A stretch of DNA of 64,000 bases from Symsagittifera roscoffensis (GCF_963678635.1 NC_087069.1:41687883-41751882); one strand, 5' to 3'. Shown: positions 1-12,659, numbered from the stretch's first letter. Made by a program: numbers and translations. Notes: generated from the sequence alone by a model not told the origin.

Positions 1-2529
1 TCAGAAACTTTTAGTAAGAGGTGGGGAGAATAAAACTGTTCTAATTGGTCCAAAGAAAGTCTTGATGATCAACAATTTTCAAATAAATGAAAATTTAGAA
101 TTGATTCAAAAATTAAAGATCCATGGATAGCCTTAATGATCTGGTTAAGAGAAAACTTAGGTTGTTACAAAACAAGGATAGGCCTTGACAATTTTTAAAA
201 CTGAGAATTAGGTTTTGAGCAAGAATACAAATTTAAGAAAGGGTCAATATACATCATTGAGAGGTGTATGACTTGAAAATGAATCTTAGTGCTCCAAGTA
301 AATAATTCCATTTAGTGAAAAAAATATACTGCATTGATTATCTTGAAGAGAAGTAGTAGATCCAGTCTGCTTTTTTGTTTCACGATGAGGAGGCTCGGTC
401 CGTTATTTGGGTTTTGACCTGGGGTAAGCTTGAATACTCTGTAGTATTGATTAGATTTTTTGAGAAAGGCGGTGAATTTCAAAACTTTCTAACATTTTTG
501 TGTTTTGCGTTTGGATTTTAGGTCTTTTGTCCTTTTTGAACTTGCGCAGTGTAAGTTTGTTGAGGTCTTTGTTCGTAATTTTTGGTCGCAACAGATAAAT
601 TCATGTCCGGGATGGCTCACTCATGAAGTAATTTCAGGCAAGGTACCCCGTCTTTTGTCACGCTATCTTATTTTCAGCCGGATCGATTCGTACAACTTTT
701 AATTTAATACCGATATTGATCTTATCTTACTCTTTTATTTCCTAGTCTCGACTGATCTACTTGTATTTGCGGGGTAGGATATTATCGAGAACTGTTCTAG
801 ACACCGCAACTATTTGCTAAGCATATTTATTCTGATCTGTTCTAAGTTTAGTTTCAGCCTTAGGTAAAATTTCACCCTTCTAAAATTCAGAAACTCAGAA
901 AGTCGATTTGTTCGACTGAAAAAAAAGGCCTAAAACTTTTAGGTCACCTTTTGAAATTCCGCTCCTTTCCTCACAAAACCAGCACCTGCAACCTGATTTT
1001 GGTACCAGGTAGCAAACCACCGCCCTCTTCTGCTACAAAAAGAAATGAATAGTTAGAAAAAGCTTAGTTTATACCTTGTTTATTGTTTCCTTTGTATATC
1101 CCAAATGGAATGATTCATTTTAACAAACTTACCTGTTGCAATTTTTGCAACTTTTGATGCGTATAAAAACTTTTTGAAGCAAAAACAGTTGTGTTTTATA
1201 ATACAAAAGGTATTTTGATGCAAGATGGTGTGTTATTTTTTTTGAACAGAAGATATTAAGTTGTTGAAATTATTGGTATAGTTAACAAACAAATTATAAT
1301 ACTCAAAAACTTGGAAGCTAGAAATCCTAGTAAAGTTTATTGCATACGTTATCAATTAGTGAAGTATCGAAAAACTCAGCAGTTTAGTTTCAAACACGGT
1401 CCACCTTGATATGCAAAAAAAAACTTTCAAAAAGGTCGATAGCGTTTCGATTGTTTCAACAAAGCGTTTTCCCAAAATCTCTAATTTAGCAAAATAGCTT
1501 GAAAAAAGATTTAGGAATTTTAAATTCAAATACAATCTACTGAGTGAAATAAACTGATCATTACGCCGGAAAATTAAAAAATGCGACATTTTTGGAACGA
1601 GAAAAAGATTACAATTAAAGTCATTTTTTTTCATTTATTACCTTAATCTTGCCCAAGAGCGTAAAAATCGTTAATTGTGCTAAATTTTCAAATGTTTTTT
1701 TCTGGCTCCAGTTGTCTAGAAATTGAAGAATTTTTTTTCTGTTACGTGGCTCACAAAATTTGTTTTTTTTCCAATGAACTTAATTTCTAATTTCTCCTTT
1801 GCTTTCAGTTCTGTTTTTCTACTTGTGACTTTCTCGGGCAGTCTCGTTTTAATGTGACTTACGCAGCGTTTAGGAGAGAGACCAGGGACTATCAAAAAAC
1901 GAGCTCAAAACAAAAATACAGACAAAACTGAAATCCCATTTGGTTACTTTATCTGTGATTTTTGAGGAAAATCCCAAAAAATTCATCAAATTTTTATTCA
2001 CTATAATTTTGAAATGTCTTTGAGTGAAGCTTTTTGAGTTTTGAATACCTACTTAATTTTTCTTAAAAATCACAATTTTTTTGATTTCACGCAACTGCTT
2101 CGTCAAAGTTTAAAAAATTATTAAAAAGATCAACGACATAAAAAATTTTCTGTCCAGCTAAATTATCAGGTAACTCAATCCAAAATTGGCTCGAAGTGGA
2201 TATTGATTTTTTTCAAGAAGCACGGTCATAATTAATCCAAGAGCTAACCGCAATAAAAGAAGCTTTGAAAAACTTTTGAATTTTTCATGAATGACAATCC
2301 ACAAGGTTGAGGTATAATTAGAACACAAGTATCTCGTTAGATACTATTTTAAACCTTATTTACTTTAGATATATTTAAGCCTGAGTCAATTAAGAATAGG
2401 GGCTCAAGTAAAGGATGAGTAACAGAAGTTTTTCAACGTTTATCTTATTTAAAATTGTTAGGTATTCGAAAAATTTGTTTTGGTCTGATCGTTGATATGG
2501 GTTGGAGAGTGAATCGACGTTTGAGGTAG
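1..2529 (+). repeat. Tandem array unit 1 (shortened, mosaic)
   Basis: First of five units of a roughly 3-kb non-coding repeat; the window opens at the same phase (tcagaaa..ttttagtaagagg) seen at 2530, 5515 and 19175. It is shorter than unit 2 because about 430 bp present at 3415-3835 is absent here; the join lies near 880-900 within cagaaactcagaaag. About 200-890 is almost identical to unit 4, whereas about 900-1500 is closest to unit 2, so the unit is a mosaic. Short open frames (for example 65 codons at 505) are not maintained in all units, and I see no protein similarity. Confidence 0.85.
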
Positions 2530-5514
2530 TCAGAAATTTTTAGTAAGAGGTGGGGAGAATAAAATTGTTCTAATTGGTCCAAAGAAAGCCTTGATGATCA
2601 ACAATTTTCGAATAAATGAAAATTTTGAATTGAGTTAAAAATTAAAGATCCAAGGATAGCCTTAATGATCTGGTTAAGAGAAAACTTAGGTTGTTACAAA
2701 ACAAGGATAGGCCTTGACAATATTTAAAACTGAGAATTAGATTGTGAGCAAGAATACAAACTTAAGAAAGGGTCAATATACATCATTGAGAGGTGTATGA
2801 CTTGAAAATGAATCTTACTGCTCCAAGTAAATAGTTCCATTTTCGTGAAAAAAATATACTGCATTGATTATCTTGAAGAGAAGTAGTAATTCCAGTCTGC
2901 TTTTTTGTTTAGTGATGAGGAGGCTCGGTCCGTTATTTGGGTTTTGACCTGGGGTAAGCTTGAATACTCTGTAGTATTGATTAGATTTTCTGAGAAGGCA
3001 GTAAATTTCAAAACTTCCTAACATTTTTGTGTTTTGCATTGGAATTTTAGGTCTTTTGTCCTTTTTGAACTTGCGCAGTCAAAATTTGCTTAGGTCTTTG
3101 TTCGAGATTTTTGGTCGCACCAGATGAATTCATGTCCGCGATGGCTCACTCATAGAATAATTTCAGACAAGGTACCCCGTCAGTTTGTCACGCTATCTTA
3201 TTTTTGGCCGGATCGATTCGTACAACTTCATAGTTTAATACCGATCTTAACGTTACTCTTTTATCTCCTAGTCTCAACTGATCTACTGGTATTTGCGGGG
3301 TACGATATCATCAAGAACTGTTCTAGACAACAGCAACCATTTGCTGAGCATTTTTATTCTGTTCTGTTCTAAGTTTAGTGTCAGCTTTACGTAAAATTTC
3401 ACCCTTCTAAAATTTTTGTTAGTGATAATTATGGATCATGATTGGTTAGTTAGATATAGTTTATAGAGATAGTTTTATCAAAAATAAAATCGGATAAAAA
3501 TACTAACTTTCAACTGGTTCAACCCATCAAGGTTTTAGAGAGTTTTTAACTTAAAGGTTTTTTGCTGTGAAGGATGGATGGAGACATTATTTCATATTTA
3601 TGCAATAATGTGTTGAGTTTGTTAAGTTAGAGCGAGACTACGTGCATTCTCAATTATTCATCGAATAGCGAGATGGGGTTTGACTTAAGCTAGTCTTGTA
3701 AGTAATTCTCAGGGGTTTGACCTCCCAACGTCCCCCTTTGTTTTTTTGAGATATCCTTTTTTGACTGAAGCGTCAGTCAACAATGGACGTTATTTCTAAT
3801 TTCTCACAAAAAGATGCTTGTTTTTTGAGGGGAAACTCAGAAAGTCGATTTGTTCGACTGAAAAAAAAGGCCTAAAACTTTTAGGTCACCTTTTGAAATT
3901 CCGCTCCTTTCCTCACAAAACCAGCACCTGCAACCTGATTTTGGTACCAGGTAGCAAACCACCGCCCTCTTCTGCTACAAAAAGAAATGAATAGTTAGAA
4001 AAAGCTTAGTTTATACCTTGTTTATTGTTTCTTTTGTATACCCCAAATGAAATGATTCATTTTAACAAATTTACCCTTTGCAATTTTTGCAATTTTGATG
4101 CGTACAAAAATTTTTTGAAGCAAAAACAGTTGTGTTTTATAATACAAAAGTTATTTTGATGCAAGATGTTGTGATATATTTTGAACAGAAAATGTTAAGT
4201 TGTTGAAATTATTGGTAAAGTTAACAAACAAATTATAATACTCAAAAACTTGGAAGCTAGAAATCCTAGTAAAGTTATCCTGCATACGTTGTCAATTAGT
4301 GAAGTATCGAAAAACTCAGCAGTTTAGTTTCAAACACGGTCCACCTTGATATGCAAAGAAAACTTTCAAAAAGATTGATAGCGTTTCGATTGTTTCAACA
4401 AAGCGTTTTCCAAAATCTATAATTAAGCAAAATAGCTTGAAAAAAGATTTAGGAATTTTTGAATTCAATTGCAATCTACTGGGTGGAATAAACTGATCAT
4501 TACGCCGGAAAGTTAAAAAATGCGACGTTTTTGGAACGAGAAAAAGATAACAATTAAAGTCAATTTTTGTTCATTTATTACCTTAATCTTGCCCAAGAGC
4601 CTAAAAATCGTTTATTGTGCTAACTTTTCAAAAGTTTTTTTTCTGGCTCCAGTTGTCTAGAAATTGAAGAAATTTTTTTCTGTTACGTGGCACAAAAAAT
4701 TTGTTCTTTTTTTCACTAAACTTTATTTTTACCGGGTAAAATTTGCCCATACAAAATTGCAGCATTCGCAAATAACTTCTCCTTTGCCTTCAGTTCTGTT
4801 TTTCTGCTTGTGACTTTCTCGGGCAGTCTCGTTTTAATGTGACTTACGCAGCGTTTAGGAGAGAGTCCAGGGACTATCAGAAAACGAGCTCAAAACAAAA
4901 ATACAGACAAAACTGAAATCCCATTTGGTTACTTTATCTGTGATTTTTGAGTGAAATCCCAAAAAGTTCATCAAGTTTCTATTCACTAAAATTTTGAAAT
5001 GTCCTCGAGTGAAGCTTTTTGAGTTTTGATTACCTACTTAATTTTTCTTAAAATTCACAATTTTTTTGATTTCACGCAACTGCTTCGTCAAAGTTTAAAA
5101 AAATTATTAAAAAGATCAACAACATAAAACATTTTCTGTCTAGCTAAATTATCAGGTAACTCAAAACGAAATTGGCTCGAATTAGATATTATTTTTTTTT
5201 CAAGAAGCACGGTCATAAACAACCCAAGAGCTAACCGCAATAAAAGAAACTTTGAAAAAATTTGAATTTTTCATGAATGACAGTCCACAAGGTTGAGGTA
5301 TAATTAGAACACAAGTAGATCGTTAGATACTATTTTAAACCTTACTACATTAGATATGATTAAGCCTAAATCAATTAAGATGAAGGGCTCAAGTAAAGGA
5401 TGAGTAACAGAAGTTTTTCAAGGTTTATATTATTTAAAATTGTTAAGTATTCAAAAAAATTGTTTTAGTCTGATCGTTGATATGGGTTGGAGAGTGAACC
5501 GACGTTTGAGGTAG
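2530..5514 (+). repeat. Tandem array unit 2 (full short-tail form, 2985 bp)
   Basis: The most complete short-tail unit. It contains in order the tcagaaattttta start, the gaggaggctcggtccg marker (about 2917), a core around 3130-3250 with the cacgctatctta site, a near-palindrome at 3761-3780, the acgcagcgtttaggagag marker (about 4845), and the ccacaaggttgagg tail (about 5285). No coding function recognised; the antisense frame at 2815-3039 is interrupted in units 1 and 4. Confidence 0.85.
3761..3780. repeat. 20-bp palindrome, one centre mismatch (unit 2)
   Basis: The sequence reads TTGACTGAAGCGTCAGTCAA, identical except for one base to the perfect palindrome at 22945-22964. The same site lies at 15767-15786 and 20574-20593 in units 3 and 4. 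Function is unknown; it could be a binding site or a cruciform-forming sequence. Confidence 0.7.
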
Positions 5515-6182
5515 TCAGAAATTTTTAGTAAGAGGTGGGGAGAATAAAATTGTTCTAACTGGTCCAAAGAAAGCCTTGATGATCAACAATTTTCTAATAA
5601 ATGAAAATTTAGAATTGAGTTAAAAATTAAAGATCCAAGGATAGCCTTAATGATCTGGTTAAGAGAAAACTTAGGTTGTTACAAAACAAGGATAGGCCTT
5701 GACAATATTTAAAACTGAGAATTAGGTTTTGAGCAAGAATACAAACTTAAGAAAGGGTCAATACACATCATTGAGAGATGTATGACTTGAAAATGAATCT
5801 TACTGCTCCAAGTAAACAATTCCATTTTATTGAAAAAATTATACTGCATTGATTATCTTGAAGAGAAGTAGGAATTCCAGTCTGCTTTTTTGATTCATGA
5901 TGAGGAGGCTCGGTCCGTTATTTGGGTTTTGACCGGGAGTAAGCTTGAATACTCTGTAGTATTGATTAGATTTTCTGAGAAGGCAGTAAATTTCAAAACT
6001 TCCTAACATTTTTGTGTTTTGCATTGGATTTTTAGGTCTTTTGTCCTTTTTCAACTTGCGCAGTCTAAATTTGTTTAGCTCTTTGTTCGAGATTTTTGGT
6101 CGCACCAGATGAATTCTTGTCCGCGATGGCTCACTCATAGAGTAATTTCAGACAAGGTACCCCGTCTGTTTGTCACGCTATC
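5515..6182 (+). repeat. Tandem array unit 3, left part (interrupted by BEL/Pao)
   Basis: Starts at the shared tcagaaa phase and closely follows unit 2 as far as cacgctatc, where the BEL/Pao element begins. The unit resumes at 15198 after the element. Confidence 0.85.
6178..6182. repeat. Target-site duplication CTATC (left)
   Basis: CTATC stands directly before the 5' LTR, and the same five bases stand directly after the 3' LTR at 15198-15202. Uninterrupted units (about 660, 3190 and 19840) carry one copy, cacgctatcttatttt, which shows the empty site. Confidence 0.9.
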
Positions 6183-6625
6183 TGTTGCAATGCAAAACAA
6201 GAGTTTAGAATAAAACAAGAGTATAGATGCATATAAAATAAGCACAGTTGGCCGAGTGGCCTAAGCTAACGCCGATTATATAGGTTAACAGTTGACGTAG
6301 GTTCAAGTCCCCTACCTGCCCATGTATTAATATACTAAAAACGGGGATTACGTCCTATTTTAACTATTTTTTGGTTCTCATTCAGTTCAACCTTGATTGA
6401 GGGTGACCGCCAAAAAGAGCAATTTGTCTCAAGGACATTACCGACCGGTTCTTGTGGCTAGCTTGCGACGATTTGTACCAAAACCGGACAGATGAAAAAA
6501 AATTTATATGATGTTCAGATCAATAGAAATAATGCCGAAATTAATTTATTGACCGAGTTATTTGCCGAGAAATATCTCTTAATAATTTAACGAATTTGGA
6601 TCAGTTTTGGATATTAGCGAGCATA
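6183..6625 (+). repeat. BEL/Pao 5' LTR
   Basis: A 443-bp direct repeat with 14755-15197, starting TGTTGCAATG and ending GAGCATA. It holds an AATAAA at 6209-6214, a TATAAA at 6232-6237 and a tRNA-like block at 6242-6320. Confidence 0.93.
6242..6320 (+). ncRNA. tRNA-like block in 5' LTR (pol III A and B boxes)
   Basis: Contains TGGCCGAGTGG (6249-6259), a perfect tRNA A box of the Leu/Ser type, and GGTTCAAGTCC (6300-6310), a near-perfect B box, spaced as in a tRNA gene. The region after the B box (CCCCTACCTGCCCA) can partly pair as a T stem and acceptor strand. The acceptor and anticodon stems pair poorly, so it is a tRNA-derived or tRNA-mimicking sequence rather than a working tRNA gene. The same block lies in the 3' LTR. 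Confidence 0.6.
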
Positions 6626-6628
6626 TTT

Positions 6629-6646
6629 TGGCGCCCCACAAGGGAC
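6629..6646 (+). other. Putative primer-binding site of BEL/Pao element
   Basis: TGGCGCCCCACAAGGGAC begins three bases after the 5' LTR. It is complementary to a tRNA 3' end finishing in GCGCCA and resembles the tRNA-Lys type binding site (TGGCGCC...AGGGAC) of other retroelements. The exact tRNA is inferred. Confidence 0.7.
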
Positions 6647-8989
6647 CGATTGTTCTATTAACGAGTGACACCGAAGTCTATTTTTCACGAAGTCGGTCGA
6701 CACAATTATTCACTACTTATCGGACAGTTGTTCACGCATTTGCACAAAGGACCGAAGACCGAAACAGACACGTACAAACATTTATGGCTGGCTCGAGTGG
6801 GTTTTTGCTAGTATCCGAAATTGCCCAATTTGTATTTAACGCAATAGCCCTCGAAGCAGTCTATCTACTTGCTGTTGAAATTTTCCAATTGCTTGCATAC
6901 ATAATAAGCAGCAATTAAAATACGGAAGGCACTTACTCCTTTTTCTCATTCAACAAAACATCTTTCTCTGAAATAACGGAAATGGCCTTTAATTTTTTGA
7001 ACTAAAAATCCATTAATGCCATTTTGAACATTTAAAAATCCTTTAATGGCCATCCATTAATGGCCGTTAATTTTTCCCCCCATTAATTTTTGAACAGCCT
7101 TGAAACAGAGTGACAGAGTAACCAGTTGGCCGAGTGACAGAGTGACTGAAACACAGTGACCGAGTATCCAGTTGGCCGAGTGACATAGTGAAAGAGTGAT
7201 CGAAACTGGACGTGCCTCCACATTGATCTCGTGCATTGATGCGTGCGTTTCCTCCACATTGATCTCAAAAGATCTTCGAGTTGCCGAAGAAACTTAGACG
7301 TAGACCGACCTACGCACACCAACTTGAACCAATAGCCGACAGACGATAGGGCAGACAGGCGAAAGAGCAGACTGGTGGAAGAGAGGCCTGTTCAGGTGCC
7401 CTGAGTGTTGACTTTTGGACTTTTGAGCTGTGTTTTCTCGACACCCGAAGTTTTGGATTTTTCCCGGTGACGCCAATCTCCAATTAAAAACTGTAAGACG
7501 TTTCCAAAACTTTTAAAACTCTCCATTCGTGCTTTAAATTTATATACGCTATGTTGAAATTTAAATACATGTTGAAATTTTTCCCGCAAGCTAGCCCCCG
7601 GTAATTTTCTCAATTCCCAAAAAAAATTTTGGACAGTTCCGTTGAACTGAAATATCTTACAGTCGGTACATAGACAAACTGACTTGAAATTTTTTCTCGA
7701 TACCAAAAATTTTTGGATATATTTGAACGGAATATTAATCAGTGAAATCGCAACATAGACAAGAGGTACTGGACTAGTTTTTTGGAATAGTTTATGACTC
7801 GAACCCGCTGACCAAAATTTTCCGAAAAATTTGGTGAAAAAAGTAAAAAATTGCCAAAAAATCCTCAAAACGTCTTCAGAATTCTGCGAAACTGTGCTGT
7901 AAGATGAAACCAACCCTATGTTAAGTGGTCTGGTAGCGAAATATCAGGTAAATTAAGTTGAGTTTTTTCATCCTCAGGTTTCTTCCGCGTGTGTTGTTGG
8001 AACAACAACCCACCATTGTTGAAACTGAAAGCCAGTTCGCTTCGAGTAAAACAAAGCCGTTTCAGCCCGTCCGATTATTGACTTCGTTGCGTGACAGTAA
8101 AGTTAAGTGGTCAGGTACGGTGATATTAAGTGAGTTAAGTTGAATTCTTTCATCCTCAGGTTTACTCCGTGTGTGTTGTTGGAGTTCAACCGACCTACTT
8201 AATTTTCCAACCCCATTGGTACTTAAGCGTAACGAAGCCGTCGCATAGATCCCCTAAGTGTATGGTATTCATTCTAGGAGCTAGTTCTTTGAATCACGCG
8301 CTCCGAAAACTTCCCGCTCCGTCCCAGAAGCGCGTCAATGATACTTGCTTTACAAAGCCAGGTTTAAGTTTGAACTTTAACGCTAGGGACTCTCAGAAAA
8401 CAATACAGTACTACCTTCATCACTACTTGTCGCACCTTAACGACCTTGTAATTTGGCACGACGCCATTAATAACTCGATAAGTAGGCACCGCAGTAACAA
8501 TAACCGTAAGCTGAGTAGTGAGCAACTTGTCAATTTGGTTTTAAGGTATAGGACAAACATTTGTGCAATCGTATACTGTAGACGGAACGGAACCGAGGAT
8601 ATAGAGGAAAGTTTAGGTTCAACAGGTGTTCTCGTTCTGAACGTCGTTAAGACTTTATCTCTAAGCGTAAGGCTAAGGACCAGGTACTAATTGAGAAGTA
8701 CAAAGAGCTTCACCAGCCTCCTTCCCTTGAGTTAAAGACTCTCCTCCTTCTAAGGCGTTATAGCGCCAATCTTAACGTCCTTAAGACACGTAAGAAGCGC
8801 AACCGCTTACCCGTCAAAGCTCGGAAAGCTATAAGAAATAGGCTTCAGGCAGAAGCTTTGAGACGTCAAGTTCCCCAGTCTTGTAAGCTAATGTTGATTT
8901 ACTAATGCAAATTTAATTACGTACCAAAACAGTATCTCATTTTATTGATTGTTTTCTATAAGTGAGCATCCGTAGAATATTGTCAATTT
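6647..8989 (+). other. Long leader of the BEL/Pao element
   Basis: About 2.3 kb between the primer-binding site and gag, unusually long. It contains repeated agttggccgagtgac motifs (about 7120-7190), a pair of about 82-bp direct repeats (7920-8002 and 8102-8183, both with tttcatcctcaggttt), and a stretch around 8690-8900 whose plus-strand reading is rich in Lys and Arg. I recognise no family for the last. The antisense open frame at 7392-7913 looks like chance. Confidence 0.55.
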
Positions 8990-11750
8990 GTGAAAAACAT
9001 GGACGAAAAAATCCAAAGTAAGATACGCAAGTTATTTGAAACCCGTCCAAATCTAGAAAATGAGCTGCTTAAAGGTTACTCATTATCACTTGAGTACATT
9101 GAGAATAATAGTCGCACCACAAAAATTGATAATGCTGTTTACAAATGTAAAATTGCGTTGGAAAAAGCTGTCGACGTCAATGAGCAATTAATTAGGTTAG
9201 CGGGAAAAACGGAAAACCCTGAAAAAATTATTGCTCAGCATGACCTTTGGCTTAAGAAAGTAACCGAAATAAACGATAAAGTAATGCATGAAGCTCAGAG
9301 TTACAAGATGAGCCTTGAACCTTCATCATTTCCAGCAGCCGGCATTACCGGGAGCAAGGGATCTTTACAACAAACTAGGTCTGAGAAATCCTTACGCTCG
9401 CACAAAACAAGAGATTCAGAAGCACCAGTATCTGAAAACAGTTCTAAGGTATCTAATAAGTCTAAGGATAGTAGACAGCTTGACTCACATAAGTCTGATA
9501 AATCTGCTTCCACTCGTCATACGTCGACTGCTCTCACTATGTCATCAAGTGAGAAACGGCATGAATTAGCTTGAGTAAAACGACGCCATGAGGAGCTGGA
9601 AAGGCAGTATCAAGTGTCTTTAAGACTTAAAGATCAAGAGAACCGTCTTAAGTTCGAACAAAGTCAGCTGGAACTAGAGCAATTGGCTGAAAGTCATAGA
9701 AAGCAACTAATTGAAATGGAACTGAAAGCGTTTGAACTTGAGGACAGTTCATCTGAGGTTAGCGAGAAGGTAGCGGAAAGTAACCCGACAGGAGTAAGTC
9801 AACCTATTTCAAAAGTAGCAACCGATCGAACTAATGATTGGGTAGACTCTGTTAGTTCACAAGCACCTCCCGACGTTGCTATTGCGCCAGGTTTGCAGAC
9901 CTTCACTCCTGTACCCATTTCGTCAGGACCGACGACTTCCGCCATCCTCGCTCATGCAATTCACACCAGTAATAGTCATAACCATGAGCACACAGCATTG
10001 AGTGACCCTGGAATCCATAGTTATGGACGTCAGGCTATGCCTCAAGTTGGTAGTGCAACCCTTTTGCCATTGCAAGCTTCTGTTCCATTCCCAGTTAACA
10101 ATATGCATTCTAGTGCACACGTGTTACCACCAACGTCTGCTGTTCCTTTACAGACCATGAGTTCAAACATAACTAATGGTAGTTTTGCCATCGCGCAACC
10201 GGAATCATTACCTGTCCCATTGTTATCGGCACAACCCGGTTCTGGTTTTGTTTCTTTGTCACCTGCATTTGCTGGTGGTGGCTTCTCATCTTCTGGAGTA
10301 AACCCAACGCCGGTTTTCTTTTCGGCACCTAATTGCCATGCAGCGCCAGTCCAGACGCAACATAGTCTTCCCTTTGTTCCGCATACTGTGTCACCTAATA
10401 TCAACGATTACTACACAAGTGATGCAAACTTATGGCGATTGGCAGCTACAAATCCAATCGTTACGCCTGCTCAATGTTGTAATGCTGGAAAAAATTTTTC
10501 TAATATGACAACTGTTGTCCCATCGTGTAACACCGCCGCTCCGTATACTAGTGGTGGGACTGTTTATTTTAATACTCCCCCAGTTCATCCACAACAAGTT
10601 CCGCAATTTGTCAATCATACTAATACTGGTTATCAGCCAGTCAACGAAGACTACGCACCGTCTTCCGCTTATCTGAACCAAGGTTGTTCATCGGATCGAC
10701 CTCTCTCCGCTCGTGAATTGGCGGAATTATTGATGCATAGCCGCAAATATCATCTTCCTGAATGGAAATTAGCCCAGTTTGACTGGCACGAATGGTTTGG
10801 TCAGTTTAAGTCCACCGTTGAGTCCGCTGTTCTCACCGATGATACAAAACTGACATACTTAAAAACGCTCGTCACAGGCCAAGCAAAAACCGCAATTGCG
10901 GAGTTTAGTTATAGTGGCGTTATGTACAAGGATGCACTGGCCAACTTGCAACGGAAGTTTGGGCAACCACATGCCATTGTTGGTGCGCATCTTGATAAGC
11001 TGAATACTTTTCCTCCACTTATGATGCACAATTCGGAAAATGTCATTAGTTTCTCCTCTGCTATATCTGGCCTCGTAGCAGTTTTCAAATCATTGTCTTT
11101 CAATGATGATCTAAAGAGTGTTCACCTGTTAAACCAAGCTGTTAGTAAACTTCCGCCTAACCTCAAGGAGGCTTGGTCAGTGCATACTGTAAGACATAAT
11201 TGGCAGCGACCAGCACTCTTAGATTTTAAAAACTGGTTGAAAGAAAAGGCCGAGGGGCATGAAAGATTACCTTTACTCAACTCTAAGGCAAAAAAACGAG
11301 GAACCAGTTAAATCAAAAACAACCAAAGTTTTTGCAGCCAATAGCCAGGTAACTAGTAAGGCTCAGGATAAGTCTAAGTTTCCGCCGTGCGTTTTGTGTA
11401 AGGGTAGTCATGCATTGTGGAATTGTGCTGTTTTTAAGGAAAAGAATGCTACTCAGCGAGCAAAATACGTAGCTGAACAGAAACTTTGCTTCGCTTGCCT
11501 CAATGGCAATCATAGTTTCCGGCAATGTTCTAGAGCGAAAAAGTGCCCGAAGCCAGAGTGTGATAGCACACATAATTTTTTGCTCCATGGAGCCGAAAGA
11601 ATATTTCCTCGGAAGGAAAATTCAAATGTCTCGAATAAGGCTGGAACAAACAAATCCAAGGAGAATACAAACACTTCCACCCATGCCGCTGTTAGTGATG
11701 TACATGTATTCTCAAGTTTGTATTCTCCTTTATCTGCCGCACCATCCGGT
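8990..11750 (+). pseudogene. BEL/Pao gag region (fossil)
   Basis: The N-terminal part is charged and Ser-rich with coiled-coil character (EELERQY..SLRLKDQE). A long Ser/Thr/Pro-rich linker follows, then a DUF1759-like capsid section (about 10680-11270, with WHEWFGQFKSTVES and LTYLKTLVTGQAKTA), then a zinc-knuckle block (about 11390-11590, CVLCKGSHALWNC, CFACLNGNHSFRQC, CPKPECDSTHNFLLH). It would package element RNA. Treated as a fossil. Confidence 0.85.
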
Positions 11751-12650
11751 CGTTAATCCGAATAAGCCGGGTAAGGTGCGCCGAGTCCTTAATGGGGCTT
11801 CTAAGTTTCACGGCACATCCTTAAATAAGTCCTTATTGGTGGGTCCGGACCTACTCCAAAATTTAATTTTTGTACTTTTGCGATTCCGTCAACACAAGTA
11901 CGCAGTCTCCGCGGATATAGAGGGTATGTTCCTCCAGGTAGGAGTCCTTGCCCACGATCAAGTTTCGCTCCGTTTTTTGTGGCGGGAGGATACCACTTCC
12001 GACGTGGTAGTTCATCAGTACACTCGCCATATATTCGGCGCACGGGATTCGCCTACGTGCGCCAATTTCGCGTTGCGAAAAACAGCAACCGATAATATGT
12101 CCACATACCCTTAGGCCGCCTCAGTCGTAAATGAAAAATTTTACATGGACGATTACTTGGATGCATTCGAGAACGTTACCCATGCAATTAACATTAGTCG
12201 CGATTTGGTTTCCTTACTAAAATTGGGAGGAATTATTTTGACTAAATTTGTCAGTAATGCTGATGAAATCATTTCAGCAATGAACCCCGCGGAATCCGAA
12301 ACCTCGTCTTCAACCATCAAGGAAATATGTAACGGTGCCAAACAATCATCACACGACTTAGGTCTTAAAGGGGATCAAGTGAAAGACACATTGGTTGTTA
12401 GCAGAGGCGTGGATCGTCCTCTCGATAAAGCAATAACTCAACGAACCGTCGTGAGTTTCGTCTCTTCTGTGTTTGACACTGTTGGGTTAGTAGCTCCATA
12501 CACAGTTATGGCTCGTCTTTTACTGAAAGATATTTGCAAAATAAGTGGTCAAAGTTGGGACGACGAATTGCCCAAAGACATAAGAGATAAGTTTCTCGAG
12601 TGGCACTCCGGTCTCCCTCTCTTAGGGCAATTGACTATTCCCCGTTGTTA
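11740..12650 (+). pseudogene. BEL/Pao reverse transcriptase region (fossil)
   Basis: Recognisable RT blocks: NPNKPGKVRRVLNGASKFHG, SLNKSLLVGPDLLQNL, SADIEGMF, FLWREDTTSD, and the catalytic YMDDYLD near 12145. These match the BEL/Pao RT family, which copies element RNA into DNA using a tRNA primer. Broken copy. Confidence 0.88.
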
Positions 12651-12659
12651 CTTCACAGA

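Noticed and set aside
505-702. 65-codon open frame repeated at 19679-19876
   Set aside because: Its identity between units 1 and 4 follows from the near-identical DNA tract; the frame is altered in units 2 and 3 and no protein motif is seen.
5839-6138. 99-codon antisense frame in the array, also partly at 2815-3039
   Set aside because: Lost in units 1 and 4 by length changes; composition is that of the AT-rich repeat.
6242-6320. A functional tRNA gene
   Set aside because: A and B boxes are good, but acceptor and anticodon stems do not pair properly, and the block is duplicated as part of LTRs.
6607-6918. 103-codon plus-strand frame overlapping the LTR end and primer-binding site
   Set aside because: It begins in the LTR and crosses the primer-binding site; no similarity or motif.
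7392-7913. 173-codon antisense frame in the BEL/Pao leader
   Set aside because: Phe/Lys-rich low-information sequence, no motif; antisense to the element leader.
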